Positions 1 through 13,500 of a DNA stretch of 64,000 nucleotides are shown piece after piece. Under the pieces are notes generated by a model that did not search any database, had not been told where the DNA came from, and saw only the letters and a program-made list of their open reading frames with translations. The translations under genes and the position numbers were made by a program. The DNA is from Myrica gale (lineage: Eukaryota; Streptophyta; Magnoliopsida; Fagales; Myricaceae). Each line of letters opens with the position of its first letter. Positions within the stretch are counted from its first letter, which is position 1. The stretch lies in the NCBI GenBank assembly GCA_963930655.1, contig OZ005620.1:1937001-2001000 (forward strand), given 5' to 3'.

Positions 1-979
1 CACGCTCACAAAGTTCCCAGGGCCCTTCTCTGCCAACTTACTCTTCACAACCGCTGAAATGCATTGTTCAGAACCCGTAGCTTCTCATTGCTAAACTTTC
101 TCTGATTCTAATTCCCTACCAATTTGATATATCACATTTGCTGAGACAATGTCTCGCTCCTTTCATTCCCTATGAAGGTGGCAGATGGCAGCAACCCATC
201 CCACAGGATTTAACCAGCCACTGATCTGAAACTGCAGAACGCAACTTTGTTTAGCCATTACCTAACTCCATCTATTAATTACTGGAAAAAATGGTTTTTC
301 CAAATTTAGTTGCTGCCAATAAACCACATAAAACCTTCCAGATGATATCCTTCATAATCAAAAGCTTCTTGCGAGTCCTATTCTTTCCAAATATCTTGTT
401 GTGTTTCAAAAAAAAGAAAAGATCAGTGTTGTTTAATTTGGGAGCTTCATGTGACTTTATTTCAAGATAATGGGAAAACATCAATTTTCTCCCCTGAACT
501 ATAAGCCAAATGTCATTTTGAGCTCTCAAACTACCAATTTCGTATATTGAGTCCTCAAACTACTGAAATTCATCAATGTTCTCCCTATCATAGAATCCAA
601 CCGTCGCTATTGTACCACATAGCCTAGTTTCTGTAAATTTCAACCATAGAATCTTAATACAAGGTGGATAGGGATGTATTTGAGTAGTTTGAGGGGTAAA
701 TGTGACGAAATTTATAGTTCAGACCGTAAACGACATTTGAGTAATAAGTTCAGGTCTAGAAGTGAAGATTCCCTCGAGATTATTATCAAACCTTTTGTTT
801 GAAAGGTTCATGAATAGTTTGCACTGACATGACATTACACGATGCATTTCCCCGACTTAATGTATGCACAGATACAACACATGCTAAGATAACGTTTCCT
901 CGATATTACATTGCACAGAATTTTCATTTGACACAATTAGATTCCTGTCTCAGATGCTCATAATTTTGGTTTGTTTCAG
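1..979 (+). other. Upstream or first-intron DNA of the PHT5-like gene
   Basis: No coding exon is visible here. The SPX family normally starts with a short exon encoding about 18 residues (MVAFGKKLKER-type) ending in a split Gly codon, and the exon at 980 begins with the last base of such a codon. I searched this stretch on the + strand and did not find that exon, so it probably lies left of the window and this is first-intron sequence. The only structure seen is the inverted-repeat element at 492-754. An 84-residue minus-strand reading frame at 275-529 looks like chance. Confidence 0.6.
492..754. mobile_element. MITE-like inverted-repeat element
   Basis: The left arm (about 492-563) and right arm (about 684-754) are imperfect reverse complements of about 70 bp. 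Both carry CCTGAACT at the outer edge and CTCAAACTAC at the inner edge, separated by about 120 bp. This is the structure of a small non-autonomous DNA transposon or foldback element. No clear target duplication could be read, and no coding capacity is present. Confidence 0.6.
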
Positions 980-3900
980 ATATTACATTAATTATAAGCT
1001 AATGAAGAAAAAATTAAACCAATATGCTCAACAAATTGAAGTTGGGGTACAAGATCGCCAGCATGTTCTCAAGGATTTCTCAAGAATGTTGGATAATCAG
1101 GTGAGTTATGTGCTCGTTTCTCTTCAAGAAGATATGATGGAATATAAAAGAGAAAGGAAGAATTCACTTGTATCTGGGCTTTGGTTATGCATGCTGAATT
1201 TCTGTTATTCGCAATTTGGTTGTTGAGTCACTGAGTGCGCAGTGAAGTTCTAAGTTGTCATTAATTTTGATGGGTTCGAAAATTCTAGATGGTTTATATA
1301 CAGTTGACTCTCAGATGAGTCATCCACCTTGTCATTATGCTCGTTAATTTAATGTGTCAGGCATTAGTTGTGATGTTGTAGGTTTTATAATGGAAATAAC
1401 CCAAGATGAACCACATTACCTTTTGGGAGTGATAATTGAAGATCCTTCTAATTCTTCAGCTAGGCAAAGAAACATCTGATGTTCCAGTAACAAATTAGAG
1501 GTGCTATCAAGCCTTGTAGAAATTTAATGAACCAAGTGTTATCTTATAAGGAGCTACCCTTGCTGGGGTTGAACTTAAGAACCAATTTTTTGATGATTCG
1601 ATTTCACTTGGTGTCTTTTTTACTGTCTTGGGAACAACAATGGTGAAGTTAGATGTAGCCTCAAAGGGGAGTATCCAAGACATGTTTGACCTATGTCAGT
1701 GCTGCAAGTTGTAGTGGCTCTTGCGCAGAAGTTATACTTTCTATAATTGTTGTATAAACACATGTTTGTCTGTCTGTAATGCTTGGCTAATGTATCTAGG
1801 AGCAGGAACCTCGCATGCCCAGTTAGTGTGGATGATCTAACTTCTGGTGTTCTTTCCTCGAGGTCGATTTTGAAATGTGTTAATTAACTTTCCTATAATT
1901 ATTGCAGATTGAGAAGATTGTCCTTTTTCTATTGGAACAACAAGGGTTACTTGCAAGCAGGCTAGCTAAGCTTGATGAACAGCATGATGCCCTTCAGCAG
2001 CAGCCCGATATATCCCAAATATGTCAATTACGAGAAGCTTATAGAGCGGTGGGACAAGATCTGTTAAAGCTTCTCTTTTTTGTTGAGATAAATGCCATTG
2101 GTCTGCGGAAGATACTGAAGAAGTTTGATAAACGCTTCGGTTCTAGATTCACTAATTATTATGTCAAAACACGTGCAAATCATCCTTACTCCCAGCTGCA
2201 GCAAGTGTTCAAACATGTGGTAATGTGTCAGTGTTGAAGGCCACTTTTTCGCTTTTATGCATGACAAACCTTCCAAAAGATTTCTACAAACTGTTGTCCC
2301 CGGATGATTGGAACTTTACTGACAGACAATGGAACCTGCAGGGAATAGGTGCTGTTGTGGGAGCCATATCGCGCAATCTTCATGAACTTCAGGACCGCCA
2401 GGGAAGCTACTTATCAATATATGATCAGCCTGCTCTTCGCCTCCAGGTTTCTATGCTCGAAGCGAACTGTTGAAATTTTCATGGTTTCTTTCCCCTGTAA
2501 ACATTTCTCACTCCCAGTGGCACTGCCAAGCGATCATTAGACTGGTGATTTCCTATGATATCGACTAGGCTTCTTCTGCAGGATCCCATCATTGATTCAA
2601 TAAAAGCAGCTGTGGACAGGTTAACCCGCTCGACAAATTTCCTCAACTTTTTAGCGCAACATGCACTCATTATGCAAGAAGAGCTACCTACTCCCGTTGA
2701 AGAACAAGTGGATGATCAGAAATACCATTTTATGTCGCTTCTCTTGAACTTGGCAAACACGTTTCTTTATATGGTCAATACATATATTGTTGTCCCTACA
2801 GCAGATGACTATTCCTTAAGTCTCGGTGCCGCGGCAACAGTTTGTGGTGTTGTGATTGGATCAATGGCTGTTGCGCAGGTGTTTTCTTCAGTGTACTTTA
2901 GTGCATGGTCAAATAAATCATACTTCCGACCTCTTGTATTTAGCAGTATAGCTCTTTTTGCGGGGAACATCTTGTATGCACTGGCCTACGATCTTAATTC
3001 AATAACGGTTCTCCTAATTGGTCGTCTTTTTTGTGGGTAAGTGGTGTTCTTCTTCTTCCTTTGTCATTACTGGATAGAATTGGGCATGTGCTTTCAGTTC
3101 ATTTTACTGAAACTATTTAGATCTTCACATGTGTTGCATATGGCTTGCAACATTTGAAATCGCAGGAAATCTACACATTCCTTATTTATTGTATTTTTTG
3201 CAATAAGCTGTCAAATTTAAATATTATCACACCTACCTAAGTGTAACTGAGAGAAAGAAATGAATTAAACAACTTATGAAATTATAAATTGGCATCAGAA
3301 GTATAAAAATCCTTGAAATTGTGTTCTGTGATAGCTGAGTATCCATGCTCACGCACACAAGAGACTGCACAAATTTCAGGAGATTTATATTGGTGTCAGC
3401 GCTTGGAACCTGTGCGAAGCTTTTGAACCCAAATAATTGGCTTTGCACCGTGAAAATTTTAATCTTTGGAGGAAAACAAATTACGACAGGACATAGCTCT
3501 TCCAAATCAAGCATGCAACATAAAAAAACTGGTCAGATGGCAAGTAGAAAATTTTAATCTCATTAAGAAAAGTTTTGCTTTCTGATAACATTTGTTTTTG
3601 CTCTGTTTTTGTGGCACTCCATAATGTTCTGGGAAAATAGAAAGTCATTTCTTGACTGCAGCATCAGATATTAAATTTTGAGCTTCTAGTCTCTTTCAAA
3701 ACCAGGAAGTGGTGTTCTAGTTTCTCGTGACTAGACAGAATAAAAAATACGGCTTAAGGTGGTAGGATGTAGAGATTCTGTTATTTATGAACTAACAGTC
3801 GTACTTTTCAAATTGCAGACTGGGTTCTGCCAGAGCTGTTAACCGGAGGTATATTAGCGATTGCGTGCCTCCAAGAATTCGCATGCAGGCATCAGCAGCA

Positions 3901-6900
3901 TTTGTTAGTGCTAGTGCTCTTGGAATGGCTTGTGGTCCTGCTCTAGCTGGTTTGCTTCAAACTAATTTTAAGGTCTACAAGCTTACGTTCAATCAAGACA
4001 CTTTGCCTGGCTGGGTTATGGCTGTTGCTTGGCTAATATACTTAGTTTGGTTATGGTTCTCATTTAAAGAACCTCTTCTTGAGACTGAGGAGAATCATAT
4101 GCAACGGGAATCTAATGCTGGTATGTTGATATATGGGGTGCTACTTTTTGGTTGATACATCATACATATCCAATTCTTCTACCGTAGCTTATCCGTAGTC
4201 TGTAATTTTAAATACTGAGCATCTATTGTGACTTTCGCTTCTGTAAAATAGGGAATGTTTTATCTTGTAGATGTAAAAATTATTTGATTTCTAAAAGACG
4301 CCATCAATCTCTCAAATATAGTGGTAATTTACATTTTTAATCATTTATGGAGGTGTAACCAAAGTTCTCTTGTCAAAATATTCAATTCTGATACTGGAAT
4401 TTTAATCACAGAAGCAGTAGAGAATGGTGCACTTGAGGAAGGACTTAAAAAACCATTGCTTATTAGTTCAGAAGACAAGCAACAGGATGAGGATGGTGAG
4501 CAAGAATGTGATACCAGTGAAGAGGCTTCTGAGGAATCTCGCCGACCAGTTACTTCAATTCGTTCAGCATATAGACTACTTACACCCTCTGTTAAGGTAT
4601 ATAAATGTGCCTTGAGTTTGAGCTAAATTAATGTACACGTTACAACACAGACATGGTTTCGTTGTTCCGCCTTTCAGAAAAACATGAATATTGGACCTCT
4701 ATTTTTCTCTCTTCGTGAAAATGGTCGGAGATATAGCTTATTTGAGTCCCATCAATGTGCGTGTAATTTTTTTTTCCTCTGAACTACATTGCTTAAAATA
4801 TATATATGTCTATGAATTTATAGACTTGTTAACCAGCTAAGAATCAGTGTTTCTACTTTGCTTATCCAGTATATTGCAGCTAGAAGTCTAGTTTTGACAT
4901 AAAATTAGGCGAACAAGTAGTTATACTTCAAACTTTGTCTGCTGAGATGCTTTCTTGGACTGATGGCTCAGATGAGTTTATCTTATAATATGCCTTATGC
5001 ATCACAAATTTTTCTTCCTAATTTGTGAAGTGAGAAGTGTTTTTTGTTGTACAGGCTAATGGACTTAGTTCAAATCTTTGAGGAGTTTTTCTTCTAAAGA
5101 TCTTCTTTTCATCTCATGTTTTCTGCTGTTAAATCTTGGTTGGAGCTGAAAATCTTGAAACGCTAAAACCATCTCTAATTGAATTTCTATGTATCATCAG
5201 GTTCAGTTGTTGATATACTTCATGCTCAAATACGTAATGGAGATTTTGCTTTCAGAGTCTAGTGTTATTACCACATACTACTTTGAGTGGTCTACGAGCA
5301 CAGTGGCAATTTTTCTTGCTTGCCTTGGGCTCACAGTTCTTCCAGTAAACATTATTGTTGGAAGCTACATCAGCAATATGTTTGAAGACAGGTAATTATT
5401 TGACGGTAACATGCTTTTGATCTCTAGTTTCTGTAATATGTTCAGTATCAGTAGTATTTTTTTTTTCTTGGCCAGTATCAGTAGTATTTGGTTATCTAAC
5501 AGCCCTCCTCCCCCCTTTTTTCCAACCAAAAAGGGGAAAACATCTGATCTAGAGTTTCTCAATTTGTTTCTAATGAACTGCTGATGCCATAATTTTGATC
5601 TATATGATGCCAGGCAAATTCTATTGGCGGCTGAAATTGTGGTTTGCATTGGTATACTCTCCAGCTTCCATATAATATACCCATATACTGTTCCACAGTA
5701 TGTCTGCTCAGGACTCATCACGTTTGTTTCTGCCGAAGTACTTGAAGGTGAGAGATTAATCAGTTCAATTACCTAATTATTTATATAATAAAAAGTATGT
5801 GTAGGGGAAAAACAGCACATCATGGATAACCAAATTCCAACTAAAGGAAGTATTTAAGGTAATTGATCCTCAAGAATTATAAAATTAGGAATGTTTAATA
5901 TCATGTTTCAGAAGCAGTAAAATATATTCAGTTTCACTTCTGCGCATTTGTGTCTTGTTTACACTCATCTTCAAGAAGCCCGATGCCTTTTTATTTATTA
6001 TTACTCTGACCTTCTTTGGCTATAGCTGTTTTGTCCCCATCCTCTCATTATTGACACCTTTTATGCAGATCCATTTCGTACTCCATCTATTTGGAAATTG
6101 GATGCTCTATGTATGCCTGCCGACTATAAGTTCAAATAACTCAAACTGCAAACAAGAGATTTTAGAACTTTGTGATATAACCTTAATGAAATACAAAAGA
6201 CCAATCAATTGAGTCTGGATATTGTCCCAATACAATACACATAATAGCCATTAACCTTATGATGGTCTGCAAACTTTCTTCAGTTGAGGAAGGCTAAACC
6301 TTTTTCAATCTGTAAATAGGTAAAACCTGGAGGGTGGCTTCTTCATTATTGTCTGTTTAAAATCTTATTCTTTCTTATTTGACAAAAAAGAGTTGAATTG
6401 TTTTTCGTTCTCTCTTTTTGGTGAGCAAGAGATGTATCTTATCGCACCATCATCTTATCAGCAACAATTATAAGGGTAGTAGCTCTGATATTATGTCACA
6501 TGGTGTATGAGAAACGTATAGTTTGGATGTGAAGTGCCCTGTTTGAAATTGGAGAGTACTTCAAAATCTCGTGATAATTTTTGAATTAGAGTGGTTTAGA
6601 ATAGAATTTTACCAAGAAAGGGACAATGACTCGCGTATAGTTTTTCTGCGAATGTTAAAATAATTTTTTTTCCAAGTTTTTGGATCCTGACAATGATATA
6701 CCATGACTTTCCTCTACCATTGTTCTAGGTGTCAACTTGGCACTCCTCTCTCGGGTCATGTCATCTCGGCTCGCCCGTGGAACCTATAATGGCGGACTAC
6801 TTTCAACAGAAGCTGGGACACTGGCACGAGTGATTGCAGATGGTACTATAACTTTGGCCGGATACTTGGGGGAGAGTAAACTCTTGAATGTCACCTTGTT

Positions 6901-6967
6901 TCCTTCACTCATTATTTGCGTGTCGTCCATTCTTGCCACCTGCTATACCTACAACTCTTTCTATTAA
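980..6967 (+). CDS. PHT5;1: SPX-MFS vacuolar phosphate transporter (PHT5/VPT family), 5' exon missing
   Basis: Nine exons are visible: 980-1100, 1908-2219, 2342-2446, 2582-3036, 3819-4120, 4412-4596, 5201-5391, 5614-5747 and 6729-6967. They join in frame into 680 residues, close to the roughly 700 of the family once a short first exon is added. The N-terminal part is an SPX domain ([23 protein letters not shown], then the lysine-rich KKFDKRFG segment) that in this family senses inositol pyrophosphates. The C-terminal part is a major facilitator domain with multiple hydrophobic segments, interrupted by an acidic loop ([12 protein letters not shown]). PHT5 proteins import phosphate into the vacuole. 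The end matches the family ([20 protein letters not shown], then Leu/Ile-rich helices). The symbol is the best guess among three paralogues. No stop or frameshift was found. Confidence 0.93.
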
Positions 6968-8024
6968 TGACCCCTAAAGTTTCTCTGTTTCTTTTTCCAT
7001 TAAAGTTCTCTCGTGTATCATCGTTATGTTCTCATAAAACCCGCTCATTGATTTATTCCACAAGTGGATTTTGTCGGCGTCTACCATGGAGGTTCCTAAA
7101 GTGGTAGACATCTGAGCTGAAGTTCGAGAATGTGAGTATCGTTTTCTGTTTGGATGAAATAGAGTAATCAGTATGTGTAATCTTTACCTCAAAAAGAGAC
7201 TAAAGTAAACGATTTCCGGGGTCTTAGCTAGGAAACAAAATCTAGGAAAAACTGATGAGGTGTGATCAAAGGTCGAAATAATTTCTCTGTCCGAACGCCA
7301 CCAAATAAATCCAGAGTTTCGGACGCAAGGTTTGTGGGCCTTGCTCGGTACTTTTAAGAGCATTTTCCTTTGGTTCTCCTTTATTCGTGATGTGGCTATG
7401 GGTATATGATGAAAACAGCGATATAAATCTGTCAGAACTTTGAAAAGCCCCATGACTTTGTGCTCCGAGTTTTCCTCTCTTCATTTAATGTTCATCAATC
7501 GCCCGCGGGTTTAACGATATTATATATAGTATTAGATGAGACGAGACGTACGATAGCAGCGGTTGCAAAAAAAAAAACATCTAAAATGGTGCTACAGAAA
7601 TATTACATGAGTAATATTCCGTCCGGCCCCATGGTGCCAACAAAATGGAAGCAGAGTTAAAGATGGCTAATCCATAGTAGAAGGACATATTTTTTTGCCA
7701 ATTTTTGTGCATCAGAAGTTTGTCGAGGACTTTTATGGCATACATTGGTTACACTCCATAGTAGAAGGGCATATAAGCCTAAAGAGTTAATTATATGGAT
7801 TGGAAATTTCTAATATGTAATTTAGATAAAGAAAAAATACCGTAAGCATTGAATATTAGGGGGGTTCGCAGTTCACACTAATTAAAACTTTAAATTGACA
7901 GCATTTAAATTTTGTAGAGTTCAATCATACTTATCTCTTTACGAATTGCACTGTGATCAAGACATGTTAAAAGGATTCGAATTTCAAGAGTTGTCTAAGT
8001 TGTATGAAAGGACGAAGCTGAGAT

Positions 8025-8229
8025 TTAGGCTGTGTTTGCATTCATAATATTCTCCAAAATTTTATCTCTTTTCTAATAAAATACTCCAATATAATTTCTC
8101 TCTCTACCATAAAAAAATATAAAAAATTACAAAAAATATAAAAAATTACCTCTCTCTTCACCTTTTCACTAAACTCAATACCAACACATATTCTCATACC
8201 AAAAATATTACAACACAAACACAACCTTA
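8025..8229 (-). mobile_element. MITE, family 1, copy 1 (inverted orientation)
   Basis: The ends are TAGGCTGTGTTTG and CAAACACAACCTTA, which are terminal inverted repeats. Read on the minus strand, the body aligns with the elements at 37042-37235 and 46709-46909. All share the internal order GTGTTGTAA, then TTGAGTTTAGTGAAAA-like and AGAGAGA-rich parts, then AAATTATATTG, then a TAAAATTTTGG-like part near the end. It is a non-autonomous DNA transposon of about 200 bp with hAT-like termini. Confidence 0.65.
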
Positions 8230-9510
8230 ACTTTTAGGGGGCCAAAGTACGATATTCTAATTTTTGGGGAGATCAATGTAAACAATTTGAAAAAAATAAT
8301 TGTTAAACTAAAAAAAGTTACAATTTTTGAGGGTTGGTGGCCATGCCAGTTATAATGGACGGGGATTCCCGAGACTGAATTGCAGGATCAATTTGAAGAG
8401 ATATATGTGTGGGTCCTGACCAGGACCCACTCTTGTCCCAACAACACCTCTCTCTCTCTTCGAATTGCGCCTGCAATACGGTTTGTAGACTATCCCGGTC
8501 CAGTCATAATATGGTTTCCCCCGCTGTATCTTTATGGCCAGAGGCGAAAATGGATAGACGAATCAATCATCAAGGTTGAAATATTGATTAATGAGTAAAA
8601 CGCTAACTTCTTTAATCGAACGAGGGGCGGGCTGGATTGTACTGTTTCCTGATGTTCATCATTTATTGCTCTATCTTTTAGTTGCGTGGTTCATTAGGGC
8701 AAAGTATAGGGACTTTCACATGGTGACATTTCCAAGTCCCCACACTATCTAATCACCGCAAAAGAAGGTTTCAAAAAAAGAAAAAATTAAACAAGAAATT
8801 AATGCTCGACGAAAGTACGTAGTACAGAAGTCTTCTGGTAGACATATATGGAAGCAATAAATTATAGGGAGCTGGCGAAACCTTAAACCCATTTCTTAAT
8901 TTAGGCCAGGGTTAATGTTTAATGTCGGAGTAATACATAGCAAGTTTTGGTGAGAATTCAGGGAACACATGTTTCTATATGTATGGAAAGTTCGTTGATC
9001 AAAATTAGAATGTGTTGATATATACTAATATCGACCAAAGTGAAGCTTAATATATCTAACCCTAAAATTATCATATATATATAATTTAGATTAGGACTAG
9101 ATCTCTAGTCTCTAGAATGTGTTGATATATATTAGATTTTTCCCAGCACGCATTTTGAAACGTTGTTGGGTGACCCCGGCTAAAGTTTGACTTTCATCGG
9201 TATATGTGAAAAATATGGCTAAAAATGTACTCCGACACACTTATTGCAGCGTTTACAAATGTTAGTTGGTGAAAGTTTACCAGCATTTTTCCGTCGTCGC
9301 TGAAGGTTTTTGCAGTGTATGAGACCGATTAACATGTGGCAACATGATAAAGCATGATATGATATGATACTATATATGTCACATTATCATATTCGAAGTT
9401 TTGTATTCCATCTGTAAATAATTTGAAAGGGAGAAAGATTTAAAACAGTGAAAAAAAAGAAAAAAAAGGACTTGACGAAATATAAAGAATGCACGTACGA
9501 TAGAAAGATT

Positions 9511-9677
9511 AAGGGGCTGTTCGTTTATAAAAAATCCTCGGGATTTTTTGAATTCTCACAATTCTACAACCAAACATCATTTTCCACACCACATAAATAT
9601 AACTACAACACGCATACCAATAAAGTTATCATCACATAAAAATTCTCACAAAACACCTTAACCGAACATTCCCTAAG
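9511..9677. mobile_element. MITE, family 2 (AAGGGGCTGTTCG ends), copy 1
   Basis: The left end AAGGGGCTGTTCG and the right end CCGAACATTCCCTAAG are inverted repeats about 165 bp apart. The layout and end sequence resemble the element at 37562-37745, which starts AAGGGGTTGTTTG. No coding capacity is present, and the target duplication is unclear. Confidence 0.5.
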
Positions 9678-10262
9678 TTTCCCAAACAAACAAAAAGGAC
9701 AGAAAAAAAAATATTTGAAAAAAGAAGTATAAAACGAAAAGCTAGCTGCCATTAAGATCGAGGACTTTGAAGTACGTACTCTCTATAGAATGTGGTATGT
9801 AGCTGGGTCTCACTGCAGTTAATGCATAATTAAGTCTTAAAATGCCAGAGGAGTTCGATTGGAATCTAATGGAACGATAATCGAAGCTGAACTACTTCTT
9901 CTCGAGTAGTTGAATTTCATTAAAGTCTCCCCACGTATTAAATTGATTTCCTTGATTGTTAGATGGAGTAATCTTCTCTCAGGTTCCGATATATATATAT
10001 AAACAAATTACGGACCACAGAAAGTAATACAAAAAAGTAAGGATAATAATTTCAGAAATCTCCTACTGATCATATAAACATGACAAACCCTATGGGCTAT
10101 GATTTATATAATTTCAGATATAAGTTTGCATAATTTCCAGATGAGAAACCAAAATATATATGATTTTTTTTTTTAAGTTTCCAATCTGTTCGGTCATTTT
10201 TTCTCCTTTGACAAATATTATTTATGAATCCAATAAATCAAAAGGAATGGATGAAAACCGCG

Positions 10263-10267
10263 ATCGA
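10263..10267. repeat. Target-site duplication ATCGA, left copy
   Basis: The five bases ATCGA directly precede the TG of the left LTR. The same five bases directly follow the CA of the right LTR at 15155-15159. Five-base duplications are normal for Ty1/copia integration, so this marks one intact insertion. Confidence 0.95.
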
Positions 10268-10491
10268 TGTTAATTCTATAGCTATAAGCAACGAGAGAAA
10301 ACAGAGTATGCTGAAATGATTCTATTATTGTATTCAAATCAATGTACAGCTTGTGATATTTATACACGAAGTCCACCAGTCATCAAGAATAAAATTCTGG
10401 TGTTTAATAACAGATATAACAGACTCAGTTATCCAGCTCATACATTCGGTTATAAACTGTTAACTTATACAGTTTATATTAACTATCAACA
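10268..10491 (-). repeat. 3' LTR of the copia element
   Basis: The LTR is 224 bp, starts TGTTAATTCT and ends ATCAACA in plus-strand reading, giving the usual TG...CA ends. It is identical to 14931-15154 except for base 10416 (A here, G at 15079). For the minus-strand element this is the 3' LTR, because it follows the end of pol. Confidence 0.96.
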
Positions 10492-10502
10492 CGCCCCCTC
10501 AA
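10492..10502 (-). other. Polypurine tract of the copia element
   Basis: On the minus strand the bases immediately before the 3' LTR read TTGAGGGGGCG, a purine run that primes plus-strand DNA synthesis. The TGA stop codon of pol (10499-10501) overlaps this tract, so the coding region runs right up to the LTR. Confidence 0.85.
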
Positions 10503-13500
10503 GATGGAGTGTGTATATTTAAAACACCCATCTTGGATAAAAGTGTTAAAAACTGAGCTGAGCCGAGAGGTTTGGTAAAAATATCACCCAGTTGATGTGT
10601 GGTGGAAACATGAAGAGGATGAATGATGCCAGCTTGAATCTTCTCACGTATAAGATGGCAATCGATTTCAATGTGCTTAGTCCTCTCATGAAACACTGGA
10701 TTAGCAGCGATATAGAGAGCAGCCTTGCTGTCACAGTAAAGCAAAGCTGGCTGTGAATGAGCAATACTAAAATCATGAAGTAAAGTCAATAGCCAAGTAA
10801 CTTCACAACATGTAGATGTCATAGCGCGGTATTCAGCTTCAGCTGAAGACCGAGAAATAGTGTGTTGCTTCTTGGAACGCCAGGAAATTAAAGAATCCCC
10901 AATGAAAACACAATAACCTGTCACAGATCGTCTGGTGTCCTGGCATCCTGCCCAATCAGCATCGGTGAAAGCCTTGAGCTGAAGTGAAGAAGTGGCAGAG
11001 AAGAATAGACCTTGAGCAGGAGTCCCTTTCAGATATCTTAATACTCGAAGGGCAGCATCTAAATGTGGTTGTCGAGGTGAATCCATAAACTGACTAAGAA
11101 CTTGAATAGAATAAGCAAGATCAGGTCGAGTGATGGTCAAATAAAGAAGTCGGCCAATCAATCTTCGGTATGAAGAAGGGTCAGAAATTAAAGAGCCAGC
11201 ATCTCTAGTAAGCTTCAAATTCTGATCCATAGGAAAAGTAACAGGCCGAGAACCAACAAGTCTTGAATCAGCTAAGATGTCAAGAGCATATTTTCGTTGA
11301 CAAATGGAAATGCCCTTAGAGGAACGAGCAACTTCAATGCCAAGAAAAAACTTCAAAGGTCCCAAATCTTTGAGTTTAAACTGACTATGAAGAAACACCT
11401 TTAAAGCATCAATGGCAGCCATATCATTGCTAGCAAGAACTATGTCATCGACATAGACAAGAAGGGCAACAAATGTAGTTCCTTGATGCCGAGTAAACAA
11501 TGAATAATCAGACTTGGACTGGAGAAAGCCATGATTAATAAGAGCAATAGAAAACTTAGCAAACCATTGTCTAGATGCTTGCTTTAACCCATATAAAGAT
11601 TTGTTTAATCGGCAAACCAGAGAAGTATTGGAGCTAGAATAGCCAGGAGGCAAAGTCATGTAGACTTCTTCATCGAGAGATCCATGCAAGAATGCATTAT
11701 TCACATCAAGTTGATAAAAATGTCAGTTGTTAATTGCAGCCAAGGAAAGTAAACATCTCACTGTGACAAGCTTGGCAACTGGGGAAAAAGTTTCATGATA
11801 ATCCCAGCCTTCACGCTGAGTATATCCTTTTGCCACTAGACGAGCTTTATGTCTCTCTATTGAACCATCAGATCTATATTTGACTTTATAAATCCACTTA
11901 CAACCAATCGGTAGTTTACCAGGAGGCAGAGTGGTTAAGGTCCAGGTATTATTCTCTTCAAGAGCATTGATTTCAGATGTCATAGCTTGCTGCCAATGCT
12001 TGTGTTGAACAGCTTGACGATAAGTTTTAGGTTCAAAATGAGAAGAAATGGCTAGAGTAAAAGCTCTATGTGAAACAGAAAGATGATTATAACCAAGAGA
12101 TAAAGAAATGTCATAAGGAGTACCTGACAAATGAGAACCTGCAGACATGGATTTGGATGAGGAAGGTGATGAACCAGTGGCTAATTGACAATGATATTGT
12201 TGCAAATAGTCAGGTGGATGCCTATGTCTAGAAGACCTACGAAGAGGCTGAGAAACAATATCAACCGAAGGATCAGAAGGAGTAGGAATTGCAGACACAT
12301 CAGAAGCTGATAAAGAAGGAACATCAGACATAACAGCTGGAATTGTAGGTGTGTTGGAAATAGGATGAAAAGAAGAATTTGATGTATCAGCTACAGAGAT
12401 AGGAAGAACTATATCAAATGGAGGAGGAGAATGACTATCAGTGGCAGGTTTGAAAGGAAAAATGGTTTCATGAAAGTGTACATCTCGAGAGACAAAGATA
12501 GTGTTGGTGTTTAGATCAAGTAATTTATATCCTTTAACACCAAAAGGATATCCAAGAAAGACACAAGCACGAGCTCGTGGATCAAATTTAGTACGATGAC
12601 GCTTAAGAGTACTAGCATAACAAAGACATCCAAAAACACGTAAATGAGTGTAAATGGGAGCTCGAGAGAATAAGATCTTATAAGGAGACTTACCATGAAG
12701 ATAAGGACTAGGAATTCTATTGATAAGGTATGTAGCTGTTAAAATACAATCACCCCAAAACTGAGATGGCAAATGTGCTTGGAAAGAAAGAGCACGAGCT
12801 ACATTCAATAGATGTTGATGTTTTCGTTCAATAATGTCATTTTGTTGAGGAGTCTCAACACAACTATGCTGATGGATAATGCCTTTAGAAGCATAAAAAT
12901 CTGGCATAAGGAATTCTTGACCATTATCTGAACGAATGACTTTAACTCTTGTTTGAAACTGAGTATCAACTAAAGTAACAAAATATTGAAGTAAAGACCG
13001 AGTATCAGGTTTGTATTTCATAAGAAACACCCATGTGACACGGCTGTGATCATCAACAATGGATAAAAAGTATCTAAAATTATCCATTGAACATTGAGGA
13101 AAAGGTCCCCAGATATCACAGTGGATGATATCAAAAGGAGAATGAGAATTAGTTTGACTAGGCAGAAAAGGAAGACGCTGTTGTCTTGCAAGTGGACAAA
13201 CAGGACAATGAAATTTTGGAGGTGCAGTGATATGAGAGGAAGTTTTATTCAAACTAGTATGTCTAGAAAAAGACAAATGACCTAATCTATAATGCCATAG
13301 GTCAAAAGTAGAAGTAGAACAAGACATAGCTGAAGAAGTATCCAGCAGCTGACTATGCAGAAAATATAAGCCATTGTGTCTGCTACCCGTCCCAATCGTC
13401 TTCCATGTTGACAGGTCCTGAAGAAAACAATGAGAGTGAAAGAAAACAAAACAACAATTAGAAGCTTGAGTGAGGCGGCTAACAGATATGAGGTTAAAAT

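Larger units (their letters stand above)
6968..10262. other. Intergenic region with two small hAT-like elements
   Basis: This AT-rich spacer holds no gene that I can support. It contains two short inverted-terminal elements, at 8025-8229 and 9511-9677. A short phrase, CCATAGTAGAAGG, occurs twice about 85 bp apart near 7671 and 7758. The stretch around 9140-9317 ends in CACTGCAAAAAC read on the minus strand, which resembles a CACTA-type terminus, but no partner end was found. Confidence 0.6.

Noticed and set aside
5955..6212. Hydrophobic 85-codon frame in the last intron of the PHT5 gene
   Set aside because: The flanking exons join in frame (VLEG then VNLALLSR) as in the family without it, so it is intronic.
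9140..9317. Possible CACTA-type terminus (CACTGCAAAAAC on the minus strand at its right edge)
   Set aside because: The other end could not be found and the internal sequence shows no further structure.
10316..10522. 68-codon frame repeated at 14979-15209
   Set aside because: Both lie in the LTRs of the copia element and merely reflect their duplication.
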